From: Hymenobacter metallicola
GTDB taxonomy: Bacteria > Bacteroidota > Bacteroidia > Cytophagales > Hymenobacteraceae
Direction of reading: 5' to 3'
Length of the DNA: 64,000 nucleotides
Assembly: GCF_004745645.1 (NCBI RefSeq)
Contig: NZ_SRMB01000001.1
Location: 1-64,000, forward strand
The translations under genes were made by a program, and so were the position numbers. Within the stretch, counting starts at the first letter, position 1. Each line of letters opens with the position of its first letter. The notes below the pieces were generated by a model, which had not been told where the DNA came from, made no database searches, and saw only the letters and a list, made by a program, of their open reading frames with translations. Shown here piece by piece: positions 17,379 through 25,520 of this stretch.

Positions 17379-17528
17379 CTACTGGCGAACCGGCTCTTGC
17401 GCAGCGCTGGCCATAACGGGCGACGCAACCTGGGTGGCCGGCTTGGTAGAGGAGTAAGCCGGACACTTGGTGCGGCAGGAGCTGAAGACAGAGAGGCATC
17501 CAACAGCTACAATCAACAGTTTTTTCAT
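17379..17528 (-). CDS. Tiny lipoprotein, 49 residues (paralog of the next gene)
   Basis: Starts MKKLLIVAVGCLSVFSSC, a short signal peptide with a lipobox-like end, then RTKCPAYSSTKP and a Thr/Ala/Val-rich tail ending PVRQ. It is very short and easily missed. Its neighbour at 17735-17887 shares the arrangement and the block KCPAYSSTK, which supports both being real. Probably a lipid-anchored envelope protein of unknown role. The ATG at 17528 is clear. Bases 17529-17665 upstream should hold its promoter. Confidence 0.7.
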   Translation of the reverse strand: MKKLLIVAVGCLSVFSSCRTKCPAYSSTKPATQVASPVMASAAQEPVRQ

Positions 17529-17665
17529 GCTTGAGTACAATCTTCGGTATTGGGCGATACGCGAAAGGATGAAGTGGGAAATGATTTACCAACTGGTAAC
17601 GATTCCGTAACCTTCAAATTGTACTCATTCGTTCAAAAGCCGGCAGGCAATAAGTAGAACGCAAA

Positions 17666-17698
17666 ACGCCGGCTTCCTGCGGGGCAGAAAGCCGGCGT
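17666..17698 (-). terminator. Terminator between the two tiny lipoprotein genes
   Basis: The stem ACGCCGGCTT (17666-17675) pairs perfectly with 17689-17698. It lies 36 bp downstream of the 50-residue lipoprotein's stop and is followed on the minus strand by TTGCG, so each lipoprotein gene has its own terminator. Confidence 0.7.
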
Positions 17699-17734
17699 GT
17701 ATAAAGCCGGAAGTAGCTGAAAAGCTACCGAAAA

Positions 17735-17887
17735 CTACTGACGCTCAGCAGGCGTAGCGGCCGAAGCAGTGATGGTCGACGAAACGCGGTTAGCGGCTTT
17801 GGTGCTGCTGTAAGCGGGGCATTTCGTCTTGTTGCACGCGCTCAGACCAACGAGGGCCACGGAGGCCAATAGGAGTAGCTTTTTCAT
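17735..17887 (-). CDS. Tiny lipoprotein, 50 residues
   Basis: MKKLLLLASVALVGLSAC gives a clean signal peptide with lipobox (L-S-A-C18). It continues NKTKCPAYSSTKAANR and a Ser/Thr/Ala tail ending PAERQ. It shares KCPAYSSTK with the adjacent 49-residue gene, so the two arose by duplication. The ATG at 17887 is chosen over an upstream frame start because it begins the signal peptide. Function unknown; I infer an outer-membrane lipid-anchored peptide. Confidence 0.78.
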   Translation of the reverse strand: MKKLLLLASVALVGLSACNKTKCPAYSSTKAANRVSSTITASAATPAERQ

Positions 17888-17992
17888 CCCAAGAAAAACC
17901 AAAAGTGTTGTAAGAGAAACTAGTTCAGCACCAAAAGTACAATTTCTGGTCCGGACCTTCACGCATCCGGACCAGAAATTTACGGCGCTATT

Positions 17993-19396
17993 TTAATTTT
18001 GGTAACCCAGAATCCGCATCATCGATTCGCCTTCCTGCTGCTCGGCAAACACCCGGTCGGTGAGGGTACCGTCGGCGTCGCGGTCCAGAATCACGATTTT
18101 CGGGGCCGGAATCAGGCAGTGCTTGATGCCGCCGTAGCCCGAGAGGCTTTCCTGGTAGGCCCCGGTGTGGAAGAAGCCCACGTAGAGCGGCTTTTCATCG
18201 GTAGCGGGCTTACGCTCGGGCAAAAACACCTGGTAGATGTGCTTTTCGGCGTTGTAGTAGTCCTGCGAGTCGCAGGTCAGGCCGCCGAGCTGAATCTTCT
18301 TGTACTTCTTTTCCCAGCCGTTCAGCGCCAGCATAATGAAGCGCTGGTTCAGGGCCCAGGTGTCGGGCAGGTTGGTGATAAACGAGCCGTCAATCATGTA
18401 CCAGAGCTCCTTGTCGTTCTGCAGCTTCTCGTCCAGGATGCTGTAGATGGTAGCCCCCGACTCGCCCACGGTGAAGATGCCGAACTCGGTGAAGATGTGG
18501 GGCTCGGGCACGCCTTCCTCGCCGCAGATGCGCTTGATGGTGCGCAGAATCTCCTCAATCATGTAGGGGTAGTCGTACTCCTTCTGAATCGAGGTCTGAA
18601 TGGGCAAGCCGCCGCCGATGTCGATGGTGGTCAGCGTATCACACACCTTGCGCAGCTCGCAGTACTTGTGCACGAAGCGGCTCAGCTCCGACCAGTAGTA
18701 CGAGGTGTCCTTGATGCCGGTGTTGATGAAGTAGTGCAGCATCGTGAGCTCGAAGCGCGGGTCGTCCTTGATTTTCTGCTCGTAGAGCGGAATGGCGTCG
18801 GCGTAGCGGATGCCCAGGCGGGAGGTGTAGAACTGGAAGCGGGGCTCCTCGTCGGAGGCCAGGCGCATGCCCAGGTTGCACTTCTCGCGCACGTTGTCGT
18901 GGTAGTACTCCACCTCGTTGGGCGAGTCCAGGATGGGCATGCAGTTCACGAACCCGTCGTTGATCAGGCGGGTAATTTCCGACTTGTAGGCCTCGGGCTT
19001 AAAGCCGTTGCAGATAATGTAGGTGTCCTTGGTCACCCGGCCCTTGTCGTACATGGCCCGGATGATGTTGGTATCAAACCAGGACGAGGTTTCGATGTGG
19101 ACGCCGTTTTTCAGGGCCTCTTCCACCACGAAGCTGAAGTGGGAGGCCTTGGTGCAGTAGGCGTAGGAGTACTGGCCCTGGTAGCCGGTTTTCTCGATGC
19201 CGACCCGGAACCACTCCTTAGCCCGCTGAATCTGGGACGAAATTTTGGGCAGATACGTCAGGCGCAGCGGTGTGCCGTACTTCTCGACCAGGGCCATCAG
19301 GTCGATGTCGTGGAAGCGCAGCTCGTTCTGCTCGACGTGAAACTCCTGGGTTGGAAAATCGAAGGTTTGGGAAATCAGGTCGTGGTAGGTATCCAT
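17993..19396 (-). CDS. speA: Biosynthetic arginine decarboxylase
   Basis: A 467-residue PLP enzyme of the alanine-racemase-fold (type III) decarboxylases, converting arginine to agmatine for polyamine synthesis. The N-terminal barrel shows YSYAYCTKASHFSFVVEEAL with the PLP-binding Lys; TTIDIGGGLPIQ is the glycine-rich phosphate loop; LGGLTCDSQDYY is the C-terminal cysteine-containing active-site segment. It is shorter than E. coli SpeA (about 630-660), as in other Bacteroidota. Divergent from an arginase-family gene, so arginine can go either to agmatine or, by the neighbour, to a ureohydrolase product. Confidence 0.9.
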   Translation of the reverse strand: MDTYHDLISQTFDFPTQEFHVEQNELRFHDIDLMALVEKYGTPLRLTYLPKISSQIQRAKEWFRVGIEKTGYQGQYSYAYCTKASHFSFVVEEALKNGVHIETSSWFDTNIIRAMYDKGRVTKDTYIICNGFKPEAYKSEITRLINDGFVNCMPILDSPNEVEYYHDNVREKCNLGMRLASDEEPRFQFYTSRLGIRYADAIPLYEQKIKDDPRFELTMLHYFINTGIKDTSYYWSELSRFVHKYCELRKVCDTLTTIDIGGGLPIQTSIQKEYDYPYMIEEILRTIKRICGEEGVPEPHIFTEFGIFTVGESGATIYSILDEKLQNDKELWYMIDGSFITNLPDTWALNQRFIMLALNGWEKKYKKIQLGGLTCDSQDYYNAEKHIYQVFLPERKPATDEKPLYVGFFHTGAYQESLSGYGGIKHCLIPAPKIVILDRDADGTLTDRVFAEQQEGESMMRILGYQN

Positions 19397-19719
19397 TCGA
19401 GGAAGAAAGAGGAGAAACGGATGTAAAAAAGTGGCAACGGAGCCAGATAAAGCGCATTAACACGCCACAACACTTGTTGTTACAAGTGTAGTACAGCGGG
19501 AAAAAGATTATTTACAAAAGCACTGGTGCCGGAGATTTTCAACTGGTCGAGCTTTTGTCGAACTTAGTGCCCGCAAAGATACCCCGCCCGCGGGGTTTTG
19601 GTTGTGCTTTGTTCGTTGGCCGCGGCGGAAGGTCCGTCCGCGCCAAGCCTGAGGGGGTCGGGGGGACCCATCAATCGGCAAGCATCAGAACCATTTAACT
19701 TTATTCTGCCCATGTAAAT
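19397..19719. other. Divergent intergenic region speA / arginase family, with small hairpin
   Basis: No gene is supported in these 323 bases. A stem ACACTTGT (19470-19477) pairs with ACAAGTGT (19482-19489) around TGTT, inside the probable speA leader or operator. A minus-strand TATCTTTG box at 19574-19581 could be the speA -7 element, without a clear -33. Before the arginase ATG is TAACTTTA (19697-19704), a weak -7 candidate. Confidence 0.4.
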
Positions 19720-20694
19720 ATGCGCCGCATCAAGCTCATCGAAGTCCGCTCCGAACTCGGAGCCGGTACTCGTGGGGCCAGTCTGGGGGTTGATGCCCTT
19801 CGGATTGCCTGCCTGAACAAAGGTTCCGACTATTTCCGCCGCTTCAACGCCGTTGCCGTGCCGGATCAGAACCAGGTGTTGTTCGACAAAAACCATTTCC
19901 CTTTTGCCAAGCACATCGATTCGGTGTACACCGTGCAAAAGGCCATTGCCAACACCGTCGAGCAAACGCTCCGGTTTGGCGAATTTCCGCTGGTGCTGGC
20001 CGGCGACCATAGCAACGCCGCCGCCACCATTGCCGGCATCAAGGCGGCCAATCCCTACAAGACGCTGGGCGTCGTCTGGATTGATGCCCACGCCGACATC
20101 CACTCGCCCTACACTACGCCCTCCGGCAACATTCACGGCATGCCCCTGGCCATGGCCCTGAACGAGGACAACCGCGAGTGCCAGCGCAACGAGCTGGATC
20201 CGGAAACCGAGTTTTTCTGGCGCCGCCTCCAAAACCTGGGTGAAGAAGGCCCCAAACTCAGCCCCGAGCACTTGGTGTATGTCGTTGTGCGCGATACCGA
20301 GCACGAGGAAGACGCCGTGATTGAGCGGCTCGGTATCAAAAACTTCAAGCTGCCCGAATTTAAAGCCAAGGGTGCCCGGCAGGTGGCCCGCGAAATCTAC
20401 GAGCGGCTGCGCTTCTGCGACCTAGTGTACGTGTCGTTCGACGTAGATTCCCTGGACTCGCGCTTTTCTAAAGGCACCGGTACACCCGTCGTCGATGGCC
20501 TCAACGTGGACGAGGCCGTGAGCTTGTGCCGCGCCCTGCTGGATAACGACCGGGTGGTGTGCTTTGAAATGGTGGAAATCAACCCGACGCTGGACAACGA
20601 GAATACCATGGCCAAAAACGCCTTCGATATTCTGGAAGCTTCCACCGACGCCATTCTGGAGCGCCTGCGCATGGAAGACGTGACCAGCCGGTAA
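19720..20694 (+). CDS. Arginase/agmatinase family ureohydrolase
   Basis: A 324-residue binuclear manganese hydrolase. Metal-ligand motifs are present: LAGDHSNAAAT, WIDAHADIHSPYTTPSGNIH and SFDVDSLDSRF, plus the GTGTPVVDGLNVDEAV loop and a late FEMVEINPTLD. The PSGNIHGMP loop fits arginase (arginine to ornithine + urea) better than agmatinase, though automatic annotations of Bacteroidota relatives often say formimidoylglutamase. The divergent arginine decarboxylase would also make agmatinase sensible. The first motif lacks the usual second Gly of GGDHS. ATG start. Confidence 0.85.
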   Translation: MRRIKLIEVRSELGAGTRGASLGVDALRIACLNKGSDYFRRFNAVAVPDQNQVLFDKNHFPFAKHIDSVYTVQKAIANTVEQTLRFGEFPLVLAGDHSNAAATIAGIKAANPYKTLGVVWIDAHADIHSPYTTPSGNIHGMPLAMALNEDNRECQRNELDPETEFFWRRLQNLGEEGPKLSPEHLVYVVVRDTEHEEDAVIERLGIKNFKLPEFKAKGARQVAREIYERLRFCDLVYVSFDVDSLDSRFSKGTGTPVVDGLNVDEAVSLCRALLDNDRVVCFEMVEINPTLDNENTMAKNAFDILEASTDAILERLRMEDVTSR

Positions 20695-20903
20695 CAAATC
20701 ACGGCTATTCGTCGGGATTGGTCCAGGTAAGCATATTATTAGAATCGTTCATTAAGTATACCAATTTCCTGCACTTGTTGGTATACTTTTATTTGAACGT
20801 GAGTAGTAAGTATACCTTGCCGAGGTAATCAATGTATAGCTAAAACGTTGCGTGTATACCGATTGGTACTCGGGTTTCGGGCGTACGTCTGACACAGGTC
20901 ATC
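20695..20903. repeat. Cluster of four GTATACC boxes in an intergenic region
   Basis: GTATACC occurs at 20756-20762, 20810-20816 and 20854-20860, and inverted at 20780-20786. The first three are extended to AAGTATACC or its reverse complement, and the first pair forms a 9-bp inverted repeat. The boxes could be an operator array or remnants of a repeat element. The region lies between the arginase-family stop and the next palindrome. Confidence 0.5.
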
Positions 20904-21061
20904 TGCTATCCTGAGCCTTGCGAAGGACCTTTGCCCATGCCCTGACAGGCATGTTTCAATGTGCAGAAGCCTTTTTCCGCATTGGCGGAAGAGGGCTTTT
21001 CGCGTTGGTAGCAGGCGTAGTAGGGTAGAGGAACACGTCCTTCGCAAGACTCAGAATAGCA
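20904..21061. repeat. Palindromic intergenic element A (25-bp inverted ends, nested hairpin)
   Basis: Ends 20904-20928 and 21037-21061 are inverted copies matching at 23 of 25 positions (core CTTGCGAAGGAC). Inside is a second hairpin: 20967-20980 (AAGCCTTTTTCCGC) with 20985-20998, allowing G-U pairs, and a TTTT tail that could terminate transcription. No ORF inside is credible. It resembles small non-coding repeats of Bacteroidota genomes; elements at 24430 and 37716 have a similar plan. Confidence 0.65.
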
Positions 21062-21110
21062 GGCCTGGTGCCGGTTAGGAGCCGGCCGCGGGGCGTGTCT
21101 CACGTTCGAG

Positions 21111-21141
21111 TTTGAACCCGGCGCGGCTTCCGTTACTTTTG
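21111..21141 (+). promoter_or_regulatory. Bacteroidota-type promoter for argS
   Basis: TTTG at 21111-21114, a 19-bp spacer, then TACTTTTG at 21134-21141, matching the TTTG-N19-TAnnTTTG consensus of the Bacteroidota primary sigma factor. Transcription would start near 21147, about 58 bases before the argS GTG. Confidence 0.7.
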
Positions 21142-21204
21142 TGCCAGCATTTTCCGCCGCATTTTCCCGGAGCCCACGGCGGAGCTCCCTTTAAGCAGCA
21201 CCCC

Positions 21205-22998
21205 GTGCAACAACTCGAACAGGATATCAGAGCGGCGCTGAGCGCGGCCATACAGCAGGTTTTTGGCGTTACGGTCGGGCCCGACCAGCTCGTGATTCAG
21301 CCCACGCGCAAGGAATTCGCGGGCTCCTTTACCCTCGTTACGTTCTCCTTGACCAAAGCCCTGGGCAAAGGTCCCGAGCAGATTGGGCAGGGCCTGGGCG
21401 AGTGGCTGACTACTAACGAGGCCCGCATCAGCGGCTTCAACGTGGTAAAAGGCTTCCTGAACCTGGAAGTGGCCGACCAGCAGTGGCTGCGCCTGTTCCA
21501 AAACTTGGTACAGCAGCCCGCTAATACGCCCGTACTGACGGGCGGCCCCCAGAACGTGGTGGTGGAGTATTCCTCGCCCAATACCAACAAGCCCCTGCAC
21601 CTGGGCCATTTGCGCAATAACTTCCTGGGCTACTCCGTGGCCGAGATTCTGAAAGCCACCGGCGCCACGGTGTCGAAGGTGAACCTGGTCAACGACCGGG
21701 GCATTCACATCTGCAAGTCGATGCTGGGCTACCAGCGCTTCGGCCACGCCGAGACGCCCGCAAGCGACGGTATCAAGGGCGACCATCTGGTGGGTAAGTA
21801 CTACGTGCTGTTTGAGAAGCACTACCGGGAGCAGGTACAGCAGCTCGTCGCGGAAGGCGTGGCCGAAGACAAGGCCAAGGCCTCGGCCCCGCTAATGCTC
21901 GAAGCCCGCGACATGCTGCAGAAGTGGGAGGCCGGCGACGAGGAAGTCGTGAGCCTGTGGCGGCAGATGAACGGCTGGGTCTACGAAGGCCACAACGCCA
22001 CCTACGCGGCCATCGGCGTCGATTTTGACAAGTTCTACTACGAATCGGGCACCTACCTGCTGGGCAAGGAGCGGGTGCAGGAAGGCCTCGACCGGGGCTT
22101 GTTTTACCGCAAGGAAGACGGCTCGACCTGGGTGGATTTGGCCGCCGAAGGCCTGGACCAGAAGATTCTGCTCCGCTCGGACGGCACCAGCGTGTATTTG
22201 ACCCAGGACCTGGGCACGGCCGAGCTCAAGTATGCCGATTTCCACTACGACTCGAGCATCTACGTCATTGCCGACGAGCAGAACTACCACATGCAGGTGC
22301 TGCAGGCCACGCTCCAGAAGCTGGAAAAGCCCTACGCCGCCGCCATTCACCACCTGAGCTACGGCATGGTGGATTTGCCCACGGGCAAGATGAAAACCCG
22401 GGAAGGCACGGTAGTAGACGCCGACGAGCTGGTGCGCGAAGTGGTGGAAGCCGCTAAAGCCGCCACCCTGGCGAAAGGGAAAATCGAGGGCCTGACCGAA
22501 GAGGAATTGGCCGAGCTATTCCACACCTTGGGCCTGGGCGCGTTGAAGTACTACCTGCTGAAGGTCGACCCCAAGAAGCGGATGCTGTTCAATCCCGAGG
22601 AATCGGTGAGCCTGGAAGGACACACCGGGCCCTTCATTCAGTATTCCCACGCCCGGATTGCCCAGCTCCGTCGCAAGGCGGAGCAAATGGGTATCAACAT
22701 TACCGCCGATTTCTCCAGCCTGGGCGACTTGCAGAAGTCGGAGCGGGAGATGATAGAGGAGCTGGCTCGCTACGCCAACGTGGTAACGGAGGCCGCCCGC
22801 ACTTTCTCGCCGGCCATTGTCGCGCAGTACGCCTACGATTTGGCCAAGGCTTACAACCGCTTCTATGCCGAAGTGCAGGTGCTGCAGGAGCCCGACGAAG
22901 CCAAGCGGGCCTTCCGCGTGGCGCTGTCGGCCCAGACGGGCCGCGCTATCAAGGCCAGCATGCAGCTGCTCGGCATAGCAGTGCCGGAGCGGATGTAA
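21205..22998 (+). CDS. argS: Arginyl-tRNA synthetase
   Basis: A 597-residue class I aminoacyl-tRNA synthetase that charges tRNA-Arg. It has an N-terminal ArgRS-specific domain (about 1-120, with PTRKEFAGSFTLVTFSLTKA), the ATP-binding HLGH signature in SSPNTNKPLHLGHLRNN, DQKILLRSDGTSVYLTQDL, the KMSKS-equivalent KMKTREGTVV, and a C-terminal DALR anticodon-binding domain (about 480-597). The start is taken as GTG at 21205: it gives normal length, and an earlier start would overlap the promoter. Confidence 0.95.
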   Translation: MQQLEQDIRAALSAAIQQVFGVTVGPDQLVIQPTRKEFAGSFTLVTFSLTKALGKGPEQIGQGLGEWLTTNEARISGFNVVKGFLNLEVADQQWLRLFQNLVQQPANTPVLTGGPQNVVVEYSSPNTNKPLHLGHLRNNFLGYSVAEILKATGATVSKVNLVNDRGIHICKSMLGYQRFGHAETPASDGIKGDHLVGKYYVLFEKHYREQVQQLVAEGVAEDKAKASAPLMLEARDMLQKWEAGDEEVVSLWRQMNGWVYEGHNATYAAIGVDFDKFYYESGTYLLGKERVQEGLDRGLFYRKEDGSTWVDLAAEGLDQKILLRSDGTSVYLTQDLGTAELKYADFHYDSSIYVIADEQNYHMQVLQATLQKLEKPYAAAIHHLSYGMVDLPTGKMKTREGTVVDADELVREVVEAAKAATLAKGKIEGLTEEELAELFHTLGLGALKYYLLKVDPKKRMLFNPEESVSLEGHTGPFIQYSHARIAQLRRKAEQMGINITADFSSLGDLQKSEREMIEELARYANVVTEAARTFSPAIVAQYAYDLAKAYNRFYAEVQVLQEPDEAKRAFRVALSAQTGRAIKASMQLLGIAVPERM

Positions 22999-23009
22999 CT
23001 CCACGAAAG

Positions 23010-23040
23010 ACGCCCCTCTTTGCGAAAGGAGGGGCGTTTT
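23010..23040 (+). terminator. Terminator after argS
   Basis: The stem ACGCCCCTC (23010-23018) pairs with GAGGGGCGT (23029-23037), extended by TTT/AAA with a bulge, then TTTTG. It starts 11 bp past the argS stop. Confidence 0.82.
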
Positions 23041-23076
23041 GTTGTTCACTCAGAATCTAACCACACCACTACCGAT

Positions 23077-23658
23077 ATGAAAAGCGTTGCCGTTTACTGT
23101 GGGGCCAGCCCCGGATTTAATGAGGTGTACCGCCAGCAGGCCGACCTGATGGGGCAGGAGTTGGCCCGGCGCGGTATTACGCTGGTCTACGGTGGGGGCC
23201 GGGTAGGCCTAATGGGGGCCGTGGCCGACAGCGTCATTCGCCACGGCGGCAAGAGCATCGGCGTGATTCCCGATTTCCTGGCCGACAAAGAGCTGGCCCA
23301 CCGGGGCCTCACCGAGCTGCACGTGGTGAAAAGCATGCACGAGCGGAAGCTGCTGATGGCCGACCTGGCCGAAGGCTTCGTGGCCATGCCCGGCGGCTTC
23401 GGCACGCTGGAAGAACTGTTTGAGGTCCTGACCTGGGGGCAACTGGGGTTGCACAAAAAGCCCAGCGGCGTACTCAACGTAAATGGTTTCTACGACCACC
23501 AGCTCCAGTTTCTGGACCATATGGTGACGGAAGGCTTTCTGCGACCCGAAAACCGCGCCCAGCTCCAGCAGGATGCCTTGCCCGCCGGCCTGCTCGATAA
23601 GATGCTGGCCTACGTGCCCACCGACCTGGAAAAGTGGCTGACGGCCAACCGGACCTGA
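23077..23658 (+). CDS. LOG family protein (cytokinin riboside 5'-monophosphate phosphoribohydrolase family)
   Basis: A 193-residue Rossmann-fold protein of the TIGR00730/LOG family: SVAVYCGASPGFNEVYRQQA at the N-terminus, LVYGGGRVGLMGAVADSV, and the hallmark catalytic/nucleotide loop PGGFGTLEELFEVLTWGQLG. Family enzymes cleave nucleoside 5'-monophosphates to base plus ribose 5-phosphate. In bacteria outside plant associations the role is thought to be nucleotide housekeeping. The ATG at 23077 is clear after the argS terminator; an upstream in-frame extension is not family-like. Confidence 0.93.
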   Translation: MKSVAVYCGASPGFNEVYRQQADLMGQELARRGITLVYGGGRVGLMGAVADSVIRHGGKSIGVIPDFLADKELAHRGLTELHVVKSMHERKLLMADLAEGFVAMPGGFGTLEELFEVLTWGQLGLHKKPSGVLNVNGFYDHQLQFLDHMVTEGFLRPENRAQLQQDALPAGLLDKMLAYVPTDLEKWLTANRT

Positions 23659-23809
23659 TTGGGTGGCCAAGCCGGGGCGTTTGGCCAGCTCCGCGCAACC
23701 GCCCAACGCGGTAAACCACCTACCTTGGCTAACTGAAACATTGCTCCTAACCGGAGAGTTACGCTGGTGCCGCGTGCCGCCCCAGCTTTTGCCGACCTCA
23801 CAGCGTCTT

Positions 23810-24412
23810 ATGAAAGCTTCGTTTTTACTCCTGCTCGGCACCCTGGCCGCCTGCGGTTTATCCTCCAACACGACCACTCCATCCTCGCCTTCGACCTCCA
23901 ACGCCATGCCAGCTACCACCTCCGAAACCACTGCCAGCCGCACCGTGTACGACTTTACCGTAAAATCCATTGATGGCAAAGACGTGCAGCTCAATCAGTT
24001 CAAAGGCAAAAAGCTGCTGATTGTGAATGTCGCCTCGGAGTGTGGCTACACGCCCCAGTACAAGGAGTTGGAGGAGCTCTACAAAAAGCACGGTGACCGG
24101 GTGACCGTGCTGGGCTTTCCGGCCAATAACTTCGGGGGGCAGGAGCCGGGCTCCAACGAGCAGATTGCCACCTTCTGCGAAAAGAACTACGGCGTGACCT
24201 TCCCCATGTTTGCCAAGGTATCGGTGAAGGGCGACGACACGGCCCCGCTCTACCAGTTTCTGGCCAGTAAAGCCCAGAACGGCGCTATCAGCGACGCGCC
24301 CGACTGGAACTTCTGTAAGTACCTGGTCGATGAGCAGGGGCATGTCGTGGGTTTTTACCCCTCGAAGGTCAAGCCCATGAGCGACGAGCTGGTGGCGGCT
24401 ATTCTGAAGTAA
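23810..24412 (+). CDS. Glutathione peroxidase family lipoprotein
   Basis: A 200-residue thiol peroxidase. The leader MKASFLLLLGTLAAC ends in a lipobox (LAAC15), then a Ser/Thr/Pro linker to about 43. The GPx domain has the peroxidatic Cys78 in NVASECGYTPQY, GFPANNFGGQEPGSNEQI, and WNFCKYLVDEQGHVV with the catalytic Trp/Asn. It is a cysteine, not selenocysteine, enzyme and probably reduces hydroperoxides in the periplasm. A second GPx of the same length lies at 29935-30537. Followed by a strong palindrome that may end its transcript. Confidence 0.92.
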   Translation: MKASFLLLLGTLAACGLSSNTTTPSSPSTSNAMPATTSETTASRTVYDFTVKSIDGKDVQLNQFKGKKLLIVNVASECGYTPQYKELEELYKKHGDRVTVLGFPANNFGGQEPGSNEQIATFCEKNYGVTFPMFAKVSVKGDDTAPLYQFLASKAQNGAISDAPDWNFCKYLVDEQGHVVGFYPSKVKPMSDELVAAILK

Positions 24413-24429
24413 TTTCTTCGCTTTTTTCG

Positions 24430-24528
24430 AACGTCATGCCGAGCTCCGCGAAGCATCTTACCAGCCTCCCGGGTAGCATCCGCTACCCGGGAGGCTGGTA
24501 AGATGCTTTACCTGCCGGGCATGACGTT
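24430..24528. repeat. Palindromic intergenic element B (27-bp perfect hairpin)
   Basis: A 27-bp perfect stem (24451-24477 with 24482-24508) with a 4-base loop is enclosed by 11-bp inverted ends AACGTCATGCC (24430-24440) and 24518-24528. The arms between are about 10 unpaired bases each. It sits between the GPx stop and the menA start and may end the first transcript. The GTCATGCCGAG...CGAAGCATC pattern is like mobile-type repeats of Hymenobacter relatives (recalled, not searched). Confidence 0.8.
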
Positions 24529-24540
24529 CTTTTGCTTTCT

Positions 24541-25488
24541 ATGACTTCCTCCGTTCCTTCTTCCGATTCCGCGGCGGCACCCGGCAGCCCGGCCAAAGCC
24601 TGGATTTCTGCCTTCCGTCCCCGCACCCTGCCCCTGGCGCTGGCCAGCATTATGATGGGGGGCTTTCTGGCTGCCGCCCACGGGCAGTTTCGGGGCACCG
24701 TCGTGGGCCTGGCGGCGCTGACAACTATTCTGCTGCAAATCCTGAGCAACCTGGCCAACGACTACGGCGACTCCCAGAACGGGGCCGACAGCGTACACCG
24801 CGAAGGGCCGCAGCGGGCGGTGCAGTCGGGCGCTATTTCCCCGGCTCAGATGAAAAAAGGCATGGTGGTATTTGGGGTCCTGTCGTTTGCCGCCGGTATC
24901 AGCTTGCTCTGGGTGGCTCTGGGCTTTTCGGGCGTCTGGGTATTTCTCTCGTTTCTGGTGCTGGGCCTGAGCGCCATTTGGGCCGCCGTCAATTACACGG
25001 CCGGCGCCAAACCCTACGGCTATGCGGGCCTGGGCGACCTGTCGGTATTTATTTTCTTTGGGCTGGTGGGCGTCTGCGGCACGTATTACCTGCAGGCCCG
25101 GCTGCTGCCGCTGCCGGTGCTGCTGCCCGCCGCCGCGTTGGGCTGCTTTGCCACGGCCGTACTGAACGTGAACAACATCCGCGACATTCGCTCCGATGAA
25201 CTGGCCGGCAAAATCACCATTCCGGTGCGGCTGGGCGCGGTGCGGGCCCGGCGCTACCACTGGCTGCTGCTGGTGCTGGGCTTCGGGGCGGCCATCGTTT
25301 ATGTGGCCCTTACGTATCATTCTTTCTGGCAGTGGCTGTTTCTGCTGGCCGCCCCCTTGCTGGTCTTCAACGGCCGGCAGGTGGGGCAGCGGCAGGAGTC
25401 GATGCAGCTCGACCCGTTGCTCAAGCAAATGGCCATGAGTACCCTGGCCTTCACCCTGTTGTTTGGGTTGGGGCAGGTGCTGGGGTAG
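24541..25488 (+). CDS. menA: 1,4-dihydroxy-2-naphthoate polyprenyltransferase
   Basis: A 315-residue UbiA-superfamily membrane enzyme that attaches the polyprenyl chain to DHNA in menaquinone synthesis. The first Asp-rich prenyl-diphosphate motif is NLANDYGDSQNGAD (about residue 70-85); the second is NVNNIRDIRSDELAGK. Eight or nine hydrophobic helices fill the rest. A 20-residue polar Ser/Pro/Ala leader precedes AWISAFRPRTLPLALAS, which is the typical MenA start. The ATG at 24541 follows the palindrome by 12 bp, so its promoter would lie inside or very near the palindrome. Confidence 0.93.
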   Translation: MTSSVPSSDSAAAPGSPAKAWISAFRPRTLPLALASIMMGGFLAAAHGQFRGTVVGLAALTTILLQILSNLANDYGDSQNGADSVHREGPQRAVQSGAISPAQMKKGMVVFGVLSFAAGISLLWVALGFSGVWVFLSFLVLGLSAIWAAVNYTAGAKPYGYAGLGDLSVFIFFGLVGVCGTYYLQARLLPLPVLLPAAALGCFATAVLNVNNIRDIRSDELAGKITIPVRLGAVRARRYHWLLLVLGFGAAIVYVALTYHSFWQWLFLLAAPLLVFNGRQVGQRQESMQLDPLLKQMAMSTLAFTLLFGLGQVLG

Positions 25489-25520
25489 GCACGTAAGGGA
25501 ACAGGAGAGGAGGGAGCGTG

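Noticed and set aside
17999..19426. 475-residue open frame on the plus strand opposite the arginine decarboxylase gene
   Set aside because: It mirrors a confident gene; its translation is Val/Leu/His/Gly-rich without motifs, as expected of an antisense shadow in GC-rich DNA.
21104..21120. GTTCGAGTTTGAACC-like stretch suggesting a tRNA T-arm
   Set aside because: No acceptor, D or anticodon arms surround it; it contains the -33 element of the argS promoter.
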